From assembly GCF_011927825.1 (NCBI RefSeq), contig NZ_JAATJI010000001.1:2294001-2358000 (forward strand): 64,000 nt of DNA, given 5' to 3'. The position numbers were made by a program, and so were the translations under genes. Below the pieces are notes generated by a model. The model searched no databases, had not been told where the DNA came from, and was given only the letters and a program-made list of their open reading frames with translations. How positions within the stretch are numbered: the stretch's first letter is position 1; each line of letters begins with the position of its first letter. The DNA comes from Polymorphobacter fuscus. GTDB taxonomy: Bacteria > Pseudomonadota > Alphaproteobacteria > Sphingomonadales > Sphingomonadaceae. Of the stretch, positions 34,613-42,925 are shown piece after piece.

Positions 34613-35869
34613 CTAGTGATTCATCGCGTCAAAGAAGTCCTTGTTCGTCACCGAATCCTTCATCTTGTCGATGAGGAACTCCACCGCATCCACGGTGCCC
34701 ATCTGCATGAGGATGCGGCGCAGCACCCACATCTTCGACAGGGTGTTCTTGTCGACCAGCAGCTCTTCCTTGCGAGTGCCGGACTTGCCGATGTCGATGG
34801 CGGGGAAGACGCGCTTGTCGGCGATCTTGCGGTCAAGGACGATTTCCGAGTTACCAGTGCCCTTGAACTCTTCGAAGATCACCTCATCCATGCGGCTGCC
34901 GGTGTCGATCAGCGCGGTCGAGATAATGGTCAGCGAACCGCCTTCCTCGATGTTGCGCGCCGCGCCGAAGAAGCGCTTGGGCCGCTGCAGCGCATTGGCG
35001 TCGACACCGCCGGTCAGCACCTTGCCCGACGACGGGACGACCGTGTTGTAGGCGCGCCCCAGGCGGGTGATGTTGTCGAGCAGGATGACCACGTCGCGCT
35101 TGTGCTCGACGAGGCGCTTGGCCTTTTCGATGACCATTTCGGCGATCTGGACGTGGCGGGTCGCCGGCTCGTCGAAGGTCGAGGAGATCACCTCGCCCTT
35201 CACGGTGCGCTGCATGTCGGTGACTTCCTCGGGCCGCTCGTCGATCAGCAGCACGATCAGGAAGATTTCGGGATGGTTCGCCGAAATCGACCGGGCGATG
35301 TTCTGCATCATCATCGTCTTGCCGACGCGCGGCGGCGCCACGATCAGGCAGCGCTGGCCCTTGCCGAGCGGCGCGACGATGTCGATGATCCGCCCGGTCT
35401 TGTCCTTGATCGTCGGATCATTGTTGTCGAGGTTGAGCTTTTCGTCCGGATAGAGCGGCGTCAGATTGTCGAAGTTGACGCGGTGGCGCACGACATCGGG
35501 ATCGTCGAAGTTGATCGCGATCACCCGGACCAGGCCGAAATAGCGCTCGCCGTCCTTGGGCCCGCGGATCTCGCCTTCCACCGTGTCGCCGGTGCGCAGC
35601 CCGAACTTGCGGACGATCTGCGGCGTCACATAGACGTCGTCGGGCCCGGCCAGATAGTTGGAATCGGCCGACCGCAGGAAGCCGAAGCCGTCGGGCATGA
35701 CTTCGATGGTGCCGGTGCCGGTGATCTCGTTGCCCGCCTCGGCGGTCGCCTTCAGGATGGCGAAGATGATGTCCTGCTTGCGCAGCGTCGAGGCATTCTC
35801 GATGCCGAGCTCCTCCGCCATGACAACCAGTTCGGCGGGGGTTTTGCGCTTGAGGTCGTGAAGATGCAT
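34613..35869 (-). CDS. rho: Transcription termination factor Rho
   Basis: A 418-residue hexameric RNA helicase. It has the N-terminal helix bundle ([24 protein letters not shown]), a cold-shock RNA-binding domain (about 55-120, [13 protein letters not shown]), Walker A in [10 protein letters not shown], and the [15 protein letters not shown] secondary-channel region. Length is standard. A 149-bp gap upstream probably contains the promoter and any autoregulatory leader. Rho is likely needed for several ends in this window that lack U-tract hairpins. Confidence 0.97.
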   Translation of the reverse strand: MHLHDLKRKTPAELVVMAEELGIENASTLRKQDIIFAILKATAEAGNEITGTGTIEVMPDGFGFLRSADSNYLAGPDDVYVTPQIVRKFGLRTGDTVEGEIRGPKDGERYFGLVRVIAINFDDPDVVRHRVNFDNLTPLYPDEKLNLDNNDPTIKDKTGRIIDIVAPLGKGQRCLIVAPPRVGKTMMMQNIARSISANHPEIFLIVLLIDERPEEVTDMQRTVKGEVISSTFDEPATRHVQIAEMVIEKAKRLVEHKRDVVILLDNITRLGRAYNTVVPSSGKVLTGGVDANALQRPKRFFGAARNIEEGGSLTIISTALIDTGSRMDEVIFEEFKGTGNSEIVLDRKIADKRVFPAIDIGKSGTRKEELLVDKNTLSKMWVLRRILMQMGTVDAVEFLIDKMKDSVTNKDFFDAMNH

Positions 35870-35981
35870 CTAGGGTCTTTGCGTTTGTGGGTCCGTGCGC
35901 TGTCGGGGGTATCAAGACCGGCGATGGCAGGGACCGAAGTGACCACGCACGAGGACCGGCGCGGTGATTCGCAGATAGGGG

Positions 35982-36013
35982 GCGGCCGCGCCGGGGTCAA
36001 GCCTTGCGGCCGC
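35982..36013. repeat. Inverted repeat in the rho leader
   Basis: The palindromic octamer GCGGCCGC occurs at 35982 and again at 36006, 16 bases apart. The pair could form a stem in the rho upstream region or serve as a 3' structure for the FAD oxidase gene. Its role is not shown. Confidence 0.35.
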
Positions 36014-36018
36014 GGCGT

Positions 36019-37539
36019 TCAATGCCGGTTGTCGGTCATGCCGAGCCGGTCGAGAAAGGCGCTGCCGAAGCAATATTCGCCGTCGCGGTCGAGCAGGTCG
36101 GTCCGCGCCTTCATCCAGCGTTCGAGGTCACCCTGATAGCTGTCGCGCACGCTTTGCGCCGTCAACTGGTTGAGCTTGCCCCAATGTTCGGCGTGGGGAA
36201 TGCCATTGGCGCGCATCGCCGCCACGCCCGCTGCCATCAGCGTCCGTGTCGCCTTCGAATCGAGCCCGTCGATATCGATGATTGCCGTCCGGTCGAAACG
36301 CTGGAATGCCAGCAGCCCCGGTGACCGGGTTGCATAGCGACAGGCAAAGGCGGCGGGCGCCCGCGGTACGCTGGCGAACGTCCTTTCGAGCAGTTCGAGC
36401 GCTTCCGTCGCCCGGTCGGCGGGGACCGCCATCGACGACCCAGCCTGTCCGGCGCGCGGTGTCGTGAAGTTGAAGCTCTGCCCCCAGCTCGCCTTGCGAT
36501 CATGGATATCGCTCAACTGGTCGGCCAGCACCGCCTTGGTGATGACCTGTGTCAGCCCGGGCAGCACCGTCAGCATGTTGGCGACCACGACCGCCAGATT
36601 ATACCCCGGCGCCCGCTTGTTGACGATGTCATAGGTCAGCGGCACCGCCGGGTCCCACGCCACCTTGTGCCCGACGGTGACATAGCCATTGTCCCGGTCG
36701 ATGTGCCGGTTGAGAACCGACTGGAAGAAATAGGGTCGCCCCGCCGGCCCGGGCAGGTCGATCCCGTCGAACCCCTGGCCGCGCATCGCCGTCAGCAACC
36801 CCGGTGTGATCGGCAGCTTGCGGCGGTTCATCACCAGGTGAAAGTGCGGCACCGATTCGATCAGCACCGAATGGATGACTCCGAACGCCCCCAGCCCGAC
36901 GAGCGCCGCGTCGAACAGCCGGTCATCGCGTACCAGCGTCGCCCCCAGCGCTGCCGCCATCGTGCCGTCGGTCACCGGCCGCCGTGCCGGTTCAACCCAC
37001 AAATTGCGGTCGGGGGACGGGATCAGCTGGAAACCCCGCACCTGGCCCTGGATCGCGGGCTGGTCGATCGCCGAGCCATGGGTGCTCGTGCTCATCGCCC
37101 CAACGAACGTCTGGCCGTTCGATGCCCCCGTGGTTGCCAGCGATCGCCCGCGCGGTTCGAGGAACATGTTGATCTCGGCGACCGAAATCCCTGTCTGGCA
37201 CAGCAGCAGGCCATCGCGATCGCCATCGAAGCCGGCCTGCACCTGCGCCGGCGGCAGCGGGTACAGCCAGTTGGCATAGCCGGTGTTCAGCATCCACCCG
37301 CCCGGCACCGCCGCCACGTCGGAAAAGGACCAGGCGGCGCCCTGCGCCCGCAGTCGCCGCCGCTCGGCAAAGGCCCGGCCGACCAGCGCCTGCACAGCGG
37401 CAGCACTTTCCGCCATACGCACCAGGCTGGCAGCACCGCTCGAATTGTGCAGCTCGAAAACCCCGGCGATCGGCACGCCGCGGACCGACAGGTGGAAGTT
37501 CGACCATTCGTCGCTGTCGTAGAAGATCGTCTTTGCCAT
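36019..37539 (-). CDS. FAD-linked oxidase of the sugar lactone / sterol oxidase type
   Basis: A 506-residue enzyme of the vanillyl-alcohol oxidase superfamily. The FAD-binding domain is visible in LVGRAFAERRRLRAQGAAWSFSDV and SLATTGASNGQTFVGAMSTSTHGSA, and the C-terminal IPHAEHWGKLN is typical of sugar-lactone oxidases. The histidine that usually binds FAD covalently, just before SFS, is replaced by tryptophan (AAWSFS). It therefore probably holds FAD without a covalent bond. No signal peptide. The neighbouring Bor-like gene lies 2 bp downstream of nothing shared; no sugar pathway is adjacent. Confidence 0.82.
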   Translation of the reverse strand: MAKTIFYDSDEWSNFHLSVRGVPIAGVFELHNSSGAASLVRMAESAAAVQALVGRAFAERRRLRAQGAAWSFSDVAAVPGGWMLNTGYANWLYPLPPAQVQAGFDGDRDGLLLCQTGISVAEINMFLEPRGRSLATTGASNGQTFVGAMSTSTHGSAIDQPAIQGQVRGFQLIPSPDRNLWVEPARRPVTDGTMAAALGATLVRDDRLFDAALVGLGAFGVIHSVLIESVPHFHLVMNRRKLPITPGLLTAMRGQGFDGIDLPGPAGRPYFFQSVLNRHIDRDNGYVTVGHKVAWDPAVPLTYDIVNKRAPGYNLAVVVANMLTVLPGLTQVITKAVLADQLSDIHDRKASWGQSFNFTTPRAGQAGSSMAVPADRATEALELLERTFASVPRAPAAFACRYATRSPGLLAFQRFDRTAIIDIDGLDSKATRTLMAAGVAAMRANGIPHAEHWGKLNQLTAQSVRDSYQGDLERWMKARTDLLDRDGEYCFGSAFLDRLGMTDNRH

Positions 37540-37541
37540 TG

Positions 37542-37847
37542 TCAGGGCTCGATGACCTGGGTCGGAACCTTGGAGCAGCGATATTCAATCGTCGCCGGCT
37601 GCCACAGGCCGAGCGTCAGCACCGTACCCAGCGATTGCAGGAACGACGTCCGCACCCGGACTTCCGAAAGCAGGTTCGTCGGGCAGTGGGTCGCCGTGCT
37701 GGTCTGTTCCATCGCGCCCCAGCCCAGCGCGCTCGACTTGACCGGATGATAGACCTGGTCGGGCGGATTGGGCACCGGCACTACGACGCGGTGATAGGCA
37801 CAGCCGCCGACGCTCAGCAAAAGCCCAATCATCACGGCCTGTCGCAT
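37542..37847 (-). CDS. Bor/Iss-like lipoprotein
   Basis: A 101-residue lipoprotein with signal ending VGGC (lipidated C16). The body resembles the phage lambda Bor family: a first conserved cysteine in HCPTNLLSEVRV, then SFLQSLGTVLTLGLWQPATIEYRC. Lambda Bor and E. coli Iss are surface lipoproteins linked to serum resistance. A phage origin is not supported by any other gene here. It is followed 2 bp later by the FAD oxidase on the same strand. The family match is by motif pattern only. Confidence 0.65.
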   Translation of the reverse strand: MRQAVMIGLLLSVGGCAYHRVVVPVPNPPDQVYHPVKSSALGWGAMEQTSTATHCPTNLLSEVRVRTSFLQSLGTVLTLGLWQPATIEYRCSKVPTQVIEP

Positions 37848-38094
37848 CGCGGCACCCCCCGGATCAGGGCAGTTTATCATAACGGGGCCGGCCCCATCCA
37901 CTGCAATCGACAAGACCGGCTTCCGGGACTTGTGTGCCGCAAACCTGTCCTACAGCGTTTTTTTTGGATACGGTCCGTGACGAATGATCTCGGCAGGGCC
38001 GTTTGTGAACTTTTGTTAACAATTGAATGTCCGGACCCCGATTTGGTGTGACTTTCGAGACTTTCGGGCGTTCGGATCAGGTGGAGAGGGCAAG
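37848..38094. promoter_or_regulatory. Divergent AT-rich promoter region
   Basis: A 247-bp gap between the Bor-like and HIT genes. It contains a run of eight T at 37958-37965, a perfect palindrome TTGTTAACAA at 38013-38022 preceded by the related TTGTGAAC at 38003-38010, and a GGGGCCGGCCCC palindrome at 37884-37895. The first two may be operator sites for the HIT operon. Confidence 0.4.
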
Positions 38095-38481
38095 ATGGCA
38101 GTCACGGCGACCGGGGCATATGACGAGGGCAATATCTTCGCGCGCATCCTGCGCGGCGAGATCCCGTCGAATCGCATCTATGAGGACCAGTGGGCGGTGG
38201 CGTTTCACGACATCAACCCGCAGGCGCCGGTGCATGTCCTTGTCATTCCGCGCGGCCCGTGGCGCAGCTGGGCGGACTTTTCGGCCAGCGGCTCCGATGC
38301 CGAAATCGCCGGCTTCGTGCGGGCCGTCGGCACCGTGGCGCGGCTGCTCGACCTGCAGGAGCCGGGTTATCGCCTGCTCGCCAACGCCGGGTTGGATGCG
38401 CACCAGGAGGTGCCGCACCTCCATGTCCATCTGTTCGGCGGCCAGCCGCTGGGGCCGATGCTGGCGCGCCCGCCGCAATGA
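38095..38481 (+). CDS. HIT family nucleotide-binding protein
   Basis: A 128-residue HINT-type protein. The active-site triad is HLHVH (H108, H110, H112) and the N-terminal FARILRGEIPSNRIYED and NPQAPVHVLVIPR are typical. HINT proteins hydrolyse adenosine phosphoramidates and bind nucleotides; the cellular role is not known. GGAGAGGG precedes the ATG. It is 13 bp from the siroheme-type gene. Confidence 0.93.
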   Translation: MAVTATGAYDEGNIFARILRGEIPSNRIYEDQWAVAFHDINPQAPVHVLVIPRGPWRSWADFSASGSDAEIAGFVRAVGTVARLLDLQEPGYRLLANAGLDAHQEVPHLHVHLFGGQPLGPMLARPPQ

Positions 38482-38494
38482 CCTGGAGCCATTG

Positions 38495-39271
38495 ATGGAC
38501 AATCTGCCGGTATTCCTCGCCCTCGCCGGCCGTTCGGTGATCATCGTCGGCGATGGCGAGGCGGCGGCGGCAAAGGGCCGGCTGGTCACCGCTGCCGGCG
38601 GCGATATCGTCCCCGAATCCGGTGATGGCGTCATCGCCTTTGTCGCGCTCGATCACGAGGGCGAGGCCATTGCCGCAGCGGCGCGGCTGCGCCGCCGCGG
38701 CCTGCTGGTCAACGTCGTCGACCGCCCGGCGATCAGCGACTTTCTGATGGGGGCGATCATCGATCGCTCGCCGGTGGTGGTGGCGGTCTCCACGGGCGGC
38801 GCCACCGCCAGCCTGTCGCGCGCCTTGCGCGGCCGGCTGGAGGCGCTGCTGCCGGCGTCGCTGGGCCCGATGGCACGCGCCATCGGTGCCGCGCGCGGTG
38901 CCGCGAGCGCCGCGCACCCGACGATCGCCGATCGGCGCCGGTTGTGGGAACGTGCCTTGGCCGAAGGTGGCGGACTCGATCCGTTGCGCCCGCTCGCCGA
39001 TCCCGACGCGGCGGTGGCGGCGGCGATCGCCGGAAGCTCGGCAGCGGACGCAGAGGTGCGGACGATCGTGGTGACCAGTGCCGATCCGGGAGAATTGACG
39101 CTCAACCAGCTGGCAGCGCTCGGCCGCTGCGACACGCTGGTGGTGGTCGGCGACGTGCCCGCCGCAGTCGTCGACCGCGCCCGCCGCGACGCGGTGCGGG
39201 TGGCAGCGGTGCCTGTGCCGGTGGACGGGCTGGTGGTCGTGCTTCAGGCGAGCAGCTCGGTGTCCCAATAA
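38495..39271 (+). CDS. Siroheme synthase-like protein with truncated methyltransferase half
   Basis: A 258-residue protein. Residues 5-185 resemble the precorrin-2 dehydrogenase/ferrochelatase part of CysG/Met8, with SVIIVGDGEAAAAKGRLV for NAD binding and GAIIDRSPVVVAVSTGGATASLSRALRGRLE. Residues 190-247 (TIVVTSADPGELTLNQLAAL...) resemble only the first 60 residues of a uroporphyrinogen III methyltransferase and then stop. The usual methyltransferase domain of about 240 residues is missing. The start follows GGAG. It makes siroheme from precorrin-2 if active; the methyltransferase must be supplied elsewhere. It overlaps the convergent HNH gene by 28 bp. Confidence 0.82.
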   Translation: MDNLPVFLALAGRSVIIVGDGEAAAAKGRLVTAAGGDIVPESGDGVIAFVALDHEGEAIAAAARLRRRGLLVNVVDRPAISDFLMGAIIDRSPVVVAVSTGGATASLSRALRGRLEALLPASLGPMARAIGAARGAASAAHPTIADRRRLWERALAEGGGLDPLRPLADPDAAVAAAIAGSSAADAEVRTIVVTSADPGELTLNQLAALGRCDTLVVVGDVPAAVVDRARRDAVRVAAVPVPVDGLVVVLQASSSVSQ

Positions 39272-39843
39272 AGGTAATCGCGCCAGGTGGTGTGAAGATA
39301 GTGCGGCGGGAAGGCGCGGCCGTTTTCCTGCAGATGATGGGTCGTCGGCTGGAACGCCCGCTGGCGCAGCGCCATATGCGCTTCGGCCGGCGTGCGACCG
39401 CCCTTCTTGAGGTTGCACGGCGCGCAGGCGGTGGTGACATTCTCCCAGGTGGTGCGGCCGCCATAGGCGCGGGGCACGACATGGTCGAAAGTCAGTTCGC
39501 CGCCATGACCGCAATATTGGCACTGGAAACGGTCGCGCAGGAACAGGTTGAAACGCGTGAAGGCTGGGTGGCTGGCCGGGCGGACATATTGGCGCAGCGC
39601 GATGACCGACGGCAGCCGCATCTCGAACCGCGGCGATCGGATGACCCGGTCATATTCGGCGATGATGTCGACGCGTTCCAGAAAGGCCGCCTTGATCGCC
39701 GTTTGCCAGGGCCACAGCGACAGCGGATAATAGGACAGGGGGGTATAGTCGGCATTGAGCACCAGCGCCGGGCAACCATCGGGCGGCGAGGACGTGTCAC
39801 GGGGCAGATGCCCTTCACCGCCAAGAATATCGGGATGATACAT
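39244..39843 (-). CDS. HNH endonuclease domain protein
   Basis: A 199-residue protein with an HNH module in the middle: CQYCGHGGELTFDHVVPRAYGG then TWENVTTACAPCNLKKGGRTPAEA. The N terminus NADYTPLSYYPLSLWPWQTAIKAAFLERVDII is the conserved region of a widespread alphaproteobacterial HNH family often found beside core genes. Whether it cuts DNA in the cell is unknown. Start at 39843 follows GGGAG. It is divergent from gluQRS. Confidence 0.9.
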   Translation of the reverse strand: MYHPDILGGEGHLPRDTSSPPDGCPALVLNADYTPLSYYPLSLWPWQTAIKAAFLERVDIIAEYDRVIRSPRFEMRLPSVIALRQYVRPASHPAFTRFNLFLRDRFQCQYCGHGGELTFDHVVPRAYGGRTTWENVTTACAPCNLKKGGRTPAEAHMALRQRAFQPTTHHLQENGRAFPPHYLHTTWRDYLYWDTELLA

Positions 39844-39973
39844 GCGCGCCGCTGCTCCCTCATCTCGGAAGGTGGCAACCCGCAACCACTGGCCCTGTCG
39901 CACAGGGGAGAAACCGTGGCGGTTCCGCCCTTCAAGGCCGCTTGCGGGCGACCATTTCCGTGGTTTGGGGGTT

Positions 39974-39991
39974 CATACAACAGTTTGTATG
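39974..39991. promoter_or_regulatory. Palindromic operator candidate
   Basis: CATACAA and TTGTATG form a perfect 7-base inverted repeat with a CAGT centre. The 18-bp site is AT-rich in a GC-rich neighbourhood and lies in the divergent gap between the HNH gene and gluQRS, about 40 bp before the latter. It has the size and symmetry of a dimeric repressor site; the regulator is unknown. Confidence 0.5.
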
Positions 39992-40031
39992 TCAGGCAAA
40001 TGACAATACCGCCGATTGGGGCTGGCCGCCG

Positions 40032-40901
40032 GTGATCGTGACGCGCTTCGCGCCGTCGCCGACCGGCCGGCTGCACCGCGGCCATGCGCTGTCGGCGCTG
40101 ACCGGCTGGCGGCTGGCGCAGGCGCAGGGCGGGCGTTTCTGCGTCCGCATCGAAGACATCGACATCGCGCGTTGCCGGCCCGAGCATGAGGCGGCGATCT
40201 TTGCCGATCTGGCCTGGCTCGGCATCGGCTGGGAAACGCCGGTCATGCGGCAGAGCGAACGCGGCCCGGCCTATGCGGCGGCGCTGGCGACGCTGCAGGC
40301 GCTGGGCGTCGTCTATCCGTGCCGATGCAGCCGCGCCGATATCGCCGCCGCCGCCACCGCGCCGCATGGCCCGGCCGGACCCGTCTATCCGGGCACCTGC
40401 CGCCGGACGCCGGTGACGGAGGCCGCCGGCGTCGCCTGGCGGATCGACGTCGCGGCGGCGCTGGCGCGGACCGGGCCGCTCGACTGGCACGATGCCGCGG
40501 CGGGGCCGGTGGCGGCCGACCCGGCGATCCTTGGCGATTTCGTCGTCGCGCGCCGCGACCTGGGGGTGGCCTATGCGCTGGCGGTGGTCGTCGACGATGC
40601 GGCGCAGGGGGTCACGGACGTGGTGCGCGGCGCCGATCTGTTCGACGCGACGCACGGCCAGCGCCTGTTGCAAGCGCTGCTCGGCCTTCCCGTACCGCGC
40701 TACCACCACCATCCGCTGCTGGTCGGCGCCGACGGCAAGCGGCTGGCCAAGCGCGACGGCGCCGAAACGCTCGCCAGCCTGCGCGCCGGGGGGATGACGG
40801 CGGCACGGCTGATTGCCGAAATCGACGCGGAAGCGCTGCGTCACCGTGGCGCCGATTTGCCATGGCCGCGGCCGCACACCGGGACTATGCTGGCGCCATG
40901 A
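40032..40901 (+). CDS. gluQ: Glutamyl-queuosine tRNA(Asp) synthetase
   Basis: A 289-residue truncated class I synthetase that attaches glutamate to queuosine in tRNA-Asp. The N terminus has TRFAPSPTGRLHRGHALSAL (HIGH-like RGHA), and the KMSKS-like region reads KRLAKRDGA. Cysteines in YPCRCSRAD and YPGTCRR form the zinc-site pattern of the family. It lacks an anticodon-binding domain. I placed the start at the GTG 40032; another GTG two codons on is possible. Its stop shares ATGA with the next gene. Confidence 0.9.
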   Translation: MIVTRFAPSPTGRLHRGHALSALTGWRLAQAQGGRFCVRIEDIDIARCRPEHEAAIFADLAWLGIGWETPVMRQSERGPAYAAALATLQALGVVYPCRCSRADIAAAATAPHGPAGPVYPGTCRRTPVTEAAGVAWRIDVAAALARTGPLDWHDAAAGPVAADPAILGDFVVARRDLGVAYALAVVVDDAAQGVTDVVRGADLFDATHGQRLLQALLGLPVPRYHHHPLLVGADGKRLAKRDGAETLASLRAGGMTAARLIAEIDAEALRHRGADLPWPRPHTGTMLAP

Positions 40902-41098
40902 ATGCAATGTTGATCATCTTCATGGTCGTGGCGGCGCTGGCAACGCTCGGCGTGCTGGCGCGCGGCATCATCATCATGGCGCGCGGCAAGGATATCAGCG
41001 GCAAGCAGTCGAACAAGATGATGAGCTATCGCGTCGCCTTCCAGGCGCTGGCGATCATCTTCATCGTCATCCTGTTCCTCGTCAACCGGCCAGCCTGA
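40898..41098 (+). CDS. Twin-transmembrane (HIG1-like) small protein
   Basis: A 66-residue membrane protein with two hydrophobic helices (about 2-23 and 46-63) separated by a basic loop GKDISGKQSNKMMSYRVAFQ. This matches the twin-transmembrane protein family with HIG1-domain similarity. In mitochondria HIG1 proteins associate with respiratory complexes; here function is inferred only from that. It overlaps gluQ by 4 bp and is 7 bp from the cobalamin gene. Confidence 0.8.
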   Translation: MNAMLIIFMVVAALATLGVLARGIIIMARGKDISGKQSNKMMSYRVAFQALAIIFIVILFLVNRPA

Positions 41099-41105
41099 GG
41101 CGGCG

Positions 41106-41660
41106 ATGGTCAAGCTCAACCGGATCTACACGCGCACCGGCGACGATGGCACCACCGGGCTGGTCGATGGCAGCCGGCGATCAAAAGCCGATCCGCGCTT
41201 GCAGGTGGTCGGCGCGGTCGATGAAACCAACGCCGCGATCGGCATGGCGCGGCTGCACGCCTCGCCGGCAACGGCGCGGGCGCTGGGGCGCGTCCAGAAC
41301 GACCTGTTCGACCTCGGCGCCGATCTGGCGACCCCGGACGGCATCGAGGGCGCGCTGCGCATCGTGCCGGCGCAGGTCGAATGGCTGGAGGCGCAGATCG
41401 ATGCCGCCAACGACAGCCTGTCGCCGCTGAAATCCTTCATCCTGCCGGCCGGCACGCCGGCGGCGGCCTCGCTGCACCTGGCCCGGACCATCTGCCGCCG
41501 GGCGGAGCGCGACGGCGTCGCCGCCAATGCCGCCGGTGAGGCACTCGGCCGCATCGCGATGCAATATTTGAACCGTTTGTCCGATTATCTGTTTGTCCTC
41601 AGTCGGGTGGAAAATTCCGCGACCGGCGATGTGTTGTGGGTGCCGGGCGCCAATCGATAG
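41106..41660 (+). CDS. Cob(I)yrinic acid a,c-diamide adenosyltransferase, PduO type
   Basis: A 184-residue ATP:cob(I)alamin adenosyltransferase. The signature YTRTGDDGTTGLVDGSRRSKADPR and the following VDETNAAIG, RTICRRAER and YLNRLSDYLFVLSR give the ATP- and corrinoid-binding pattern of the PduO family. It makes the adenosylcobalamin needed by methylmalonyl-CoA mutase and similar enzymes, none of which is in this window. Confidence 0.93.
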   Translation: MVKLNRIYTRTGDDGTTGLVDGSRRSKADPRLQVVGAVDETNAAIGMARLHASPATARALGRVQNDLFDLGADLATPDGIEGALRIVPAQVEWLEAQIDAANDSLSPLKSFILPAGTPAAASLHLARTICRRAERDGVAANAAGEALGRIAMQYLNRLSDYLFVLSRVENSATGDVLWVPGANR

Positions 41661-41685
41661 GCGCGGCGGCCCGGGGAGACGGACA

Positions 41686-42924
41686 ATGACCATCCTCGCC
41701 GAAACGCGCGCGGCGGATACGCTGCAGGACGACTTCCAGAAGGTCCGCGCCTTGACCGCGGCACTGGCGACACCCTTGTCCGATGCCGATGCCAGCGGCC
41801 AGTCGATGCCCGATGCCTCGCCGGCGAAATGGCATCTGGCGCACACGACCTGGTTTCTGGAAACCTTCCTTCTGGCCGGACGCAGCGGCTATCGCCTGTT
41901 CGACGATCGCTTCGGTTTCCTGTTCAACAGCTATTATGAATCGGTCGGCCCACGGCTGCGGCGCGATCGTCGTGGCATGCTGACCCGCCCGAGCCTTGAC
42001 GATGTGCTGGCCTTTCGCGCGCATGTCGATGCCGCGATGGTCAGGCACTGGCAGGACTTCGACACGCCGGCGCGGGCGCTGGTGACGCTCGCGATCAACC
42101 ACGAGCAACAGCATCAGGAGCTGTTGCTGACCGACATCCTCGACCTGTTTGCCGCCAATCCGCTCGAACCGGCGCTGTTCCCGCATCCCGGGCAGACGGC
42201 GGTGGCGCGGCCCGGTGGCTGGACGCGCCACGCCGGCGGCATCTGCCGCATCGGCCACGACGGCGCGGGTTTCGCCTTCGATTGCGAAGGCCCGGCGCAT
42301 GACGTGCTGCTGCGACCGTTCGCGCTGGCCGACACGCTGGTGACCAACGCCGACTGGATCGCCTTCATCGACGCCGGCGGCTATCGCGACCCCCGGCTGT
42401 GGCTGTCGGACGGCTGGGCCTGGGTGCAGCGGGATGGGATCGCTGCGCCGCTGCGCTGGCAGCAGGGGCCGGACGGCTGGAGCAGCTTCACCCTGTCCGG
42501 CCGCCGTGCCGTCGATCCGGCGGCACCGGTGACGCATCTCAGCTTCTACGAGGCTGACGCCTTTGCCAGCTGGGCGGGTGCCCGGCTGCCGACCGAGGCC
42601 GAATGGGAGGTTGCGGCCGCCGGCGCGGACCCGGCGGCAGGGGTGCAGCTCAATCGGGCCGGGCCGGTGGCACCGGTCGGCAGCGCCTCGCTGTTCGGCG
42701 ACTGCTGGCAATGGACGGCGTCGGCCTTCCTGCCCTACCCCGGCTTTCGCGCTGTCGATGGCGCCGTCGGCGAATATAATGGCAAGTTCATGAACGGGCA
42801 GATGGTGCTCAAGGGCGCCAGTTGCGCAACGCCGCGCGGATCGTCGCGGGCGAGCGTGCGCAACTTCTTCACGCCGGCGCAGCGCTGGCAGTTCACCGGG
42901 CTGCGGCTGGCAAAGGACATCTGA
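41686..42924 (+). CDS. egtB: Ergothioneine biosynthesis sulfoxide synthase EgtB
   Basis: A 412-residue nonheme-iron enzyme that joins hercynine to cysteine or gamma-glutamylcysteine with O2. The N-terminal DinB-like domain carries KWHLAHTTWFLE (H50/H53) and NHEQQHQE (H139, H143), the three-histidine iron site. The C-terminal FGE-sulfatase domain has HLSFYEADAFASWAGARLPTEAEWE and GDCWQWTASAF. The start follows GGGGAG. It is one base from egtD. Confidence 0.94.
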   Translation: MTILAETRAADTLQDDFQKVRALTAALATPLSDADASGQSMPDASPAKWHLAHTTWFLETFLLAGRSGYRLFDDRFGFLFNSYYESVGPRLRRDRRGMLTRPSLDDVLAFRAHVDAAMVRHWQDFDTPARALVTLAINHEQQHQELLLTDILDLFAANPLEPALFPHPGQTAVARPGGWTRHAGGICRIGHDGAGFAFDCEGPAHDVLLRPFALADTLVTNADWIAFIDAGGYRDPRLWLSDGWAWVQRDGIAAPLRWQQGPDGWSSFTLSGRRAVDPAAPVTHLSFYEADAFASWAGARLPTEAEWEVAAAGADPAAGVQLNRAGPVAPVGSASLFGDCWQWTASAFLPYPGFRAVDGAVGEYNGKFMNGQMVLKGASCATPRGSSRASVRNFFTPAQRWQFTGLRLAKDI

Positions 42925-42925
42925 C

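Noticed and set aside
33053..36136. A 1027-codon open frame on the plus strand
   Set aside because: It covers the flippase and rho genes in antisense; those genes have clear domains and this frame has none.
37884..37895. GGGGCCGGCCCC palindrome as an operator
   Set aside because: Short GC-only palindromes are expected by chance in this composition, and it is close to the start of a gene without conserved spacing evidence.
37958..37965. Run of eight T as a Rho-independent terminator
   Set aside because: No stable stem precedes it on the plus strand, and on the minus strand the A-run is not terminator-like; it is probably AT-rich promoter DNA.
40000..40036. ATG at 40000 as the gluQ start
   Set aside because: It is in a different frame and stops after 11 codons; the GTG at 40032 leads into the conserved N terminus.
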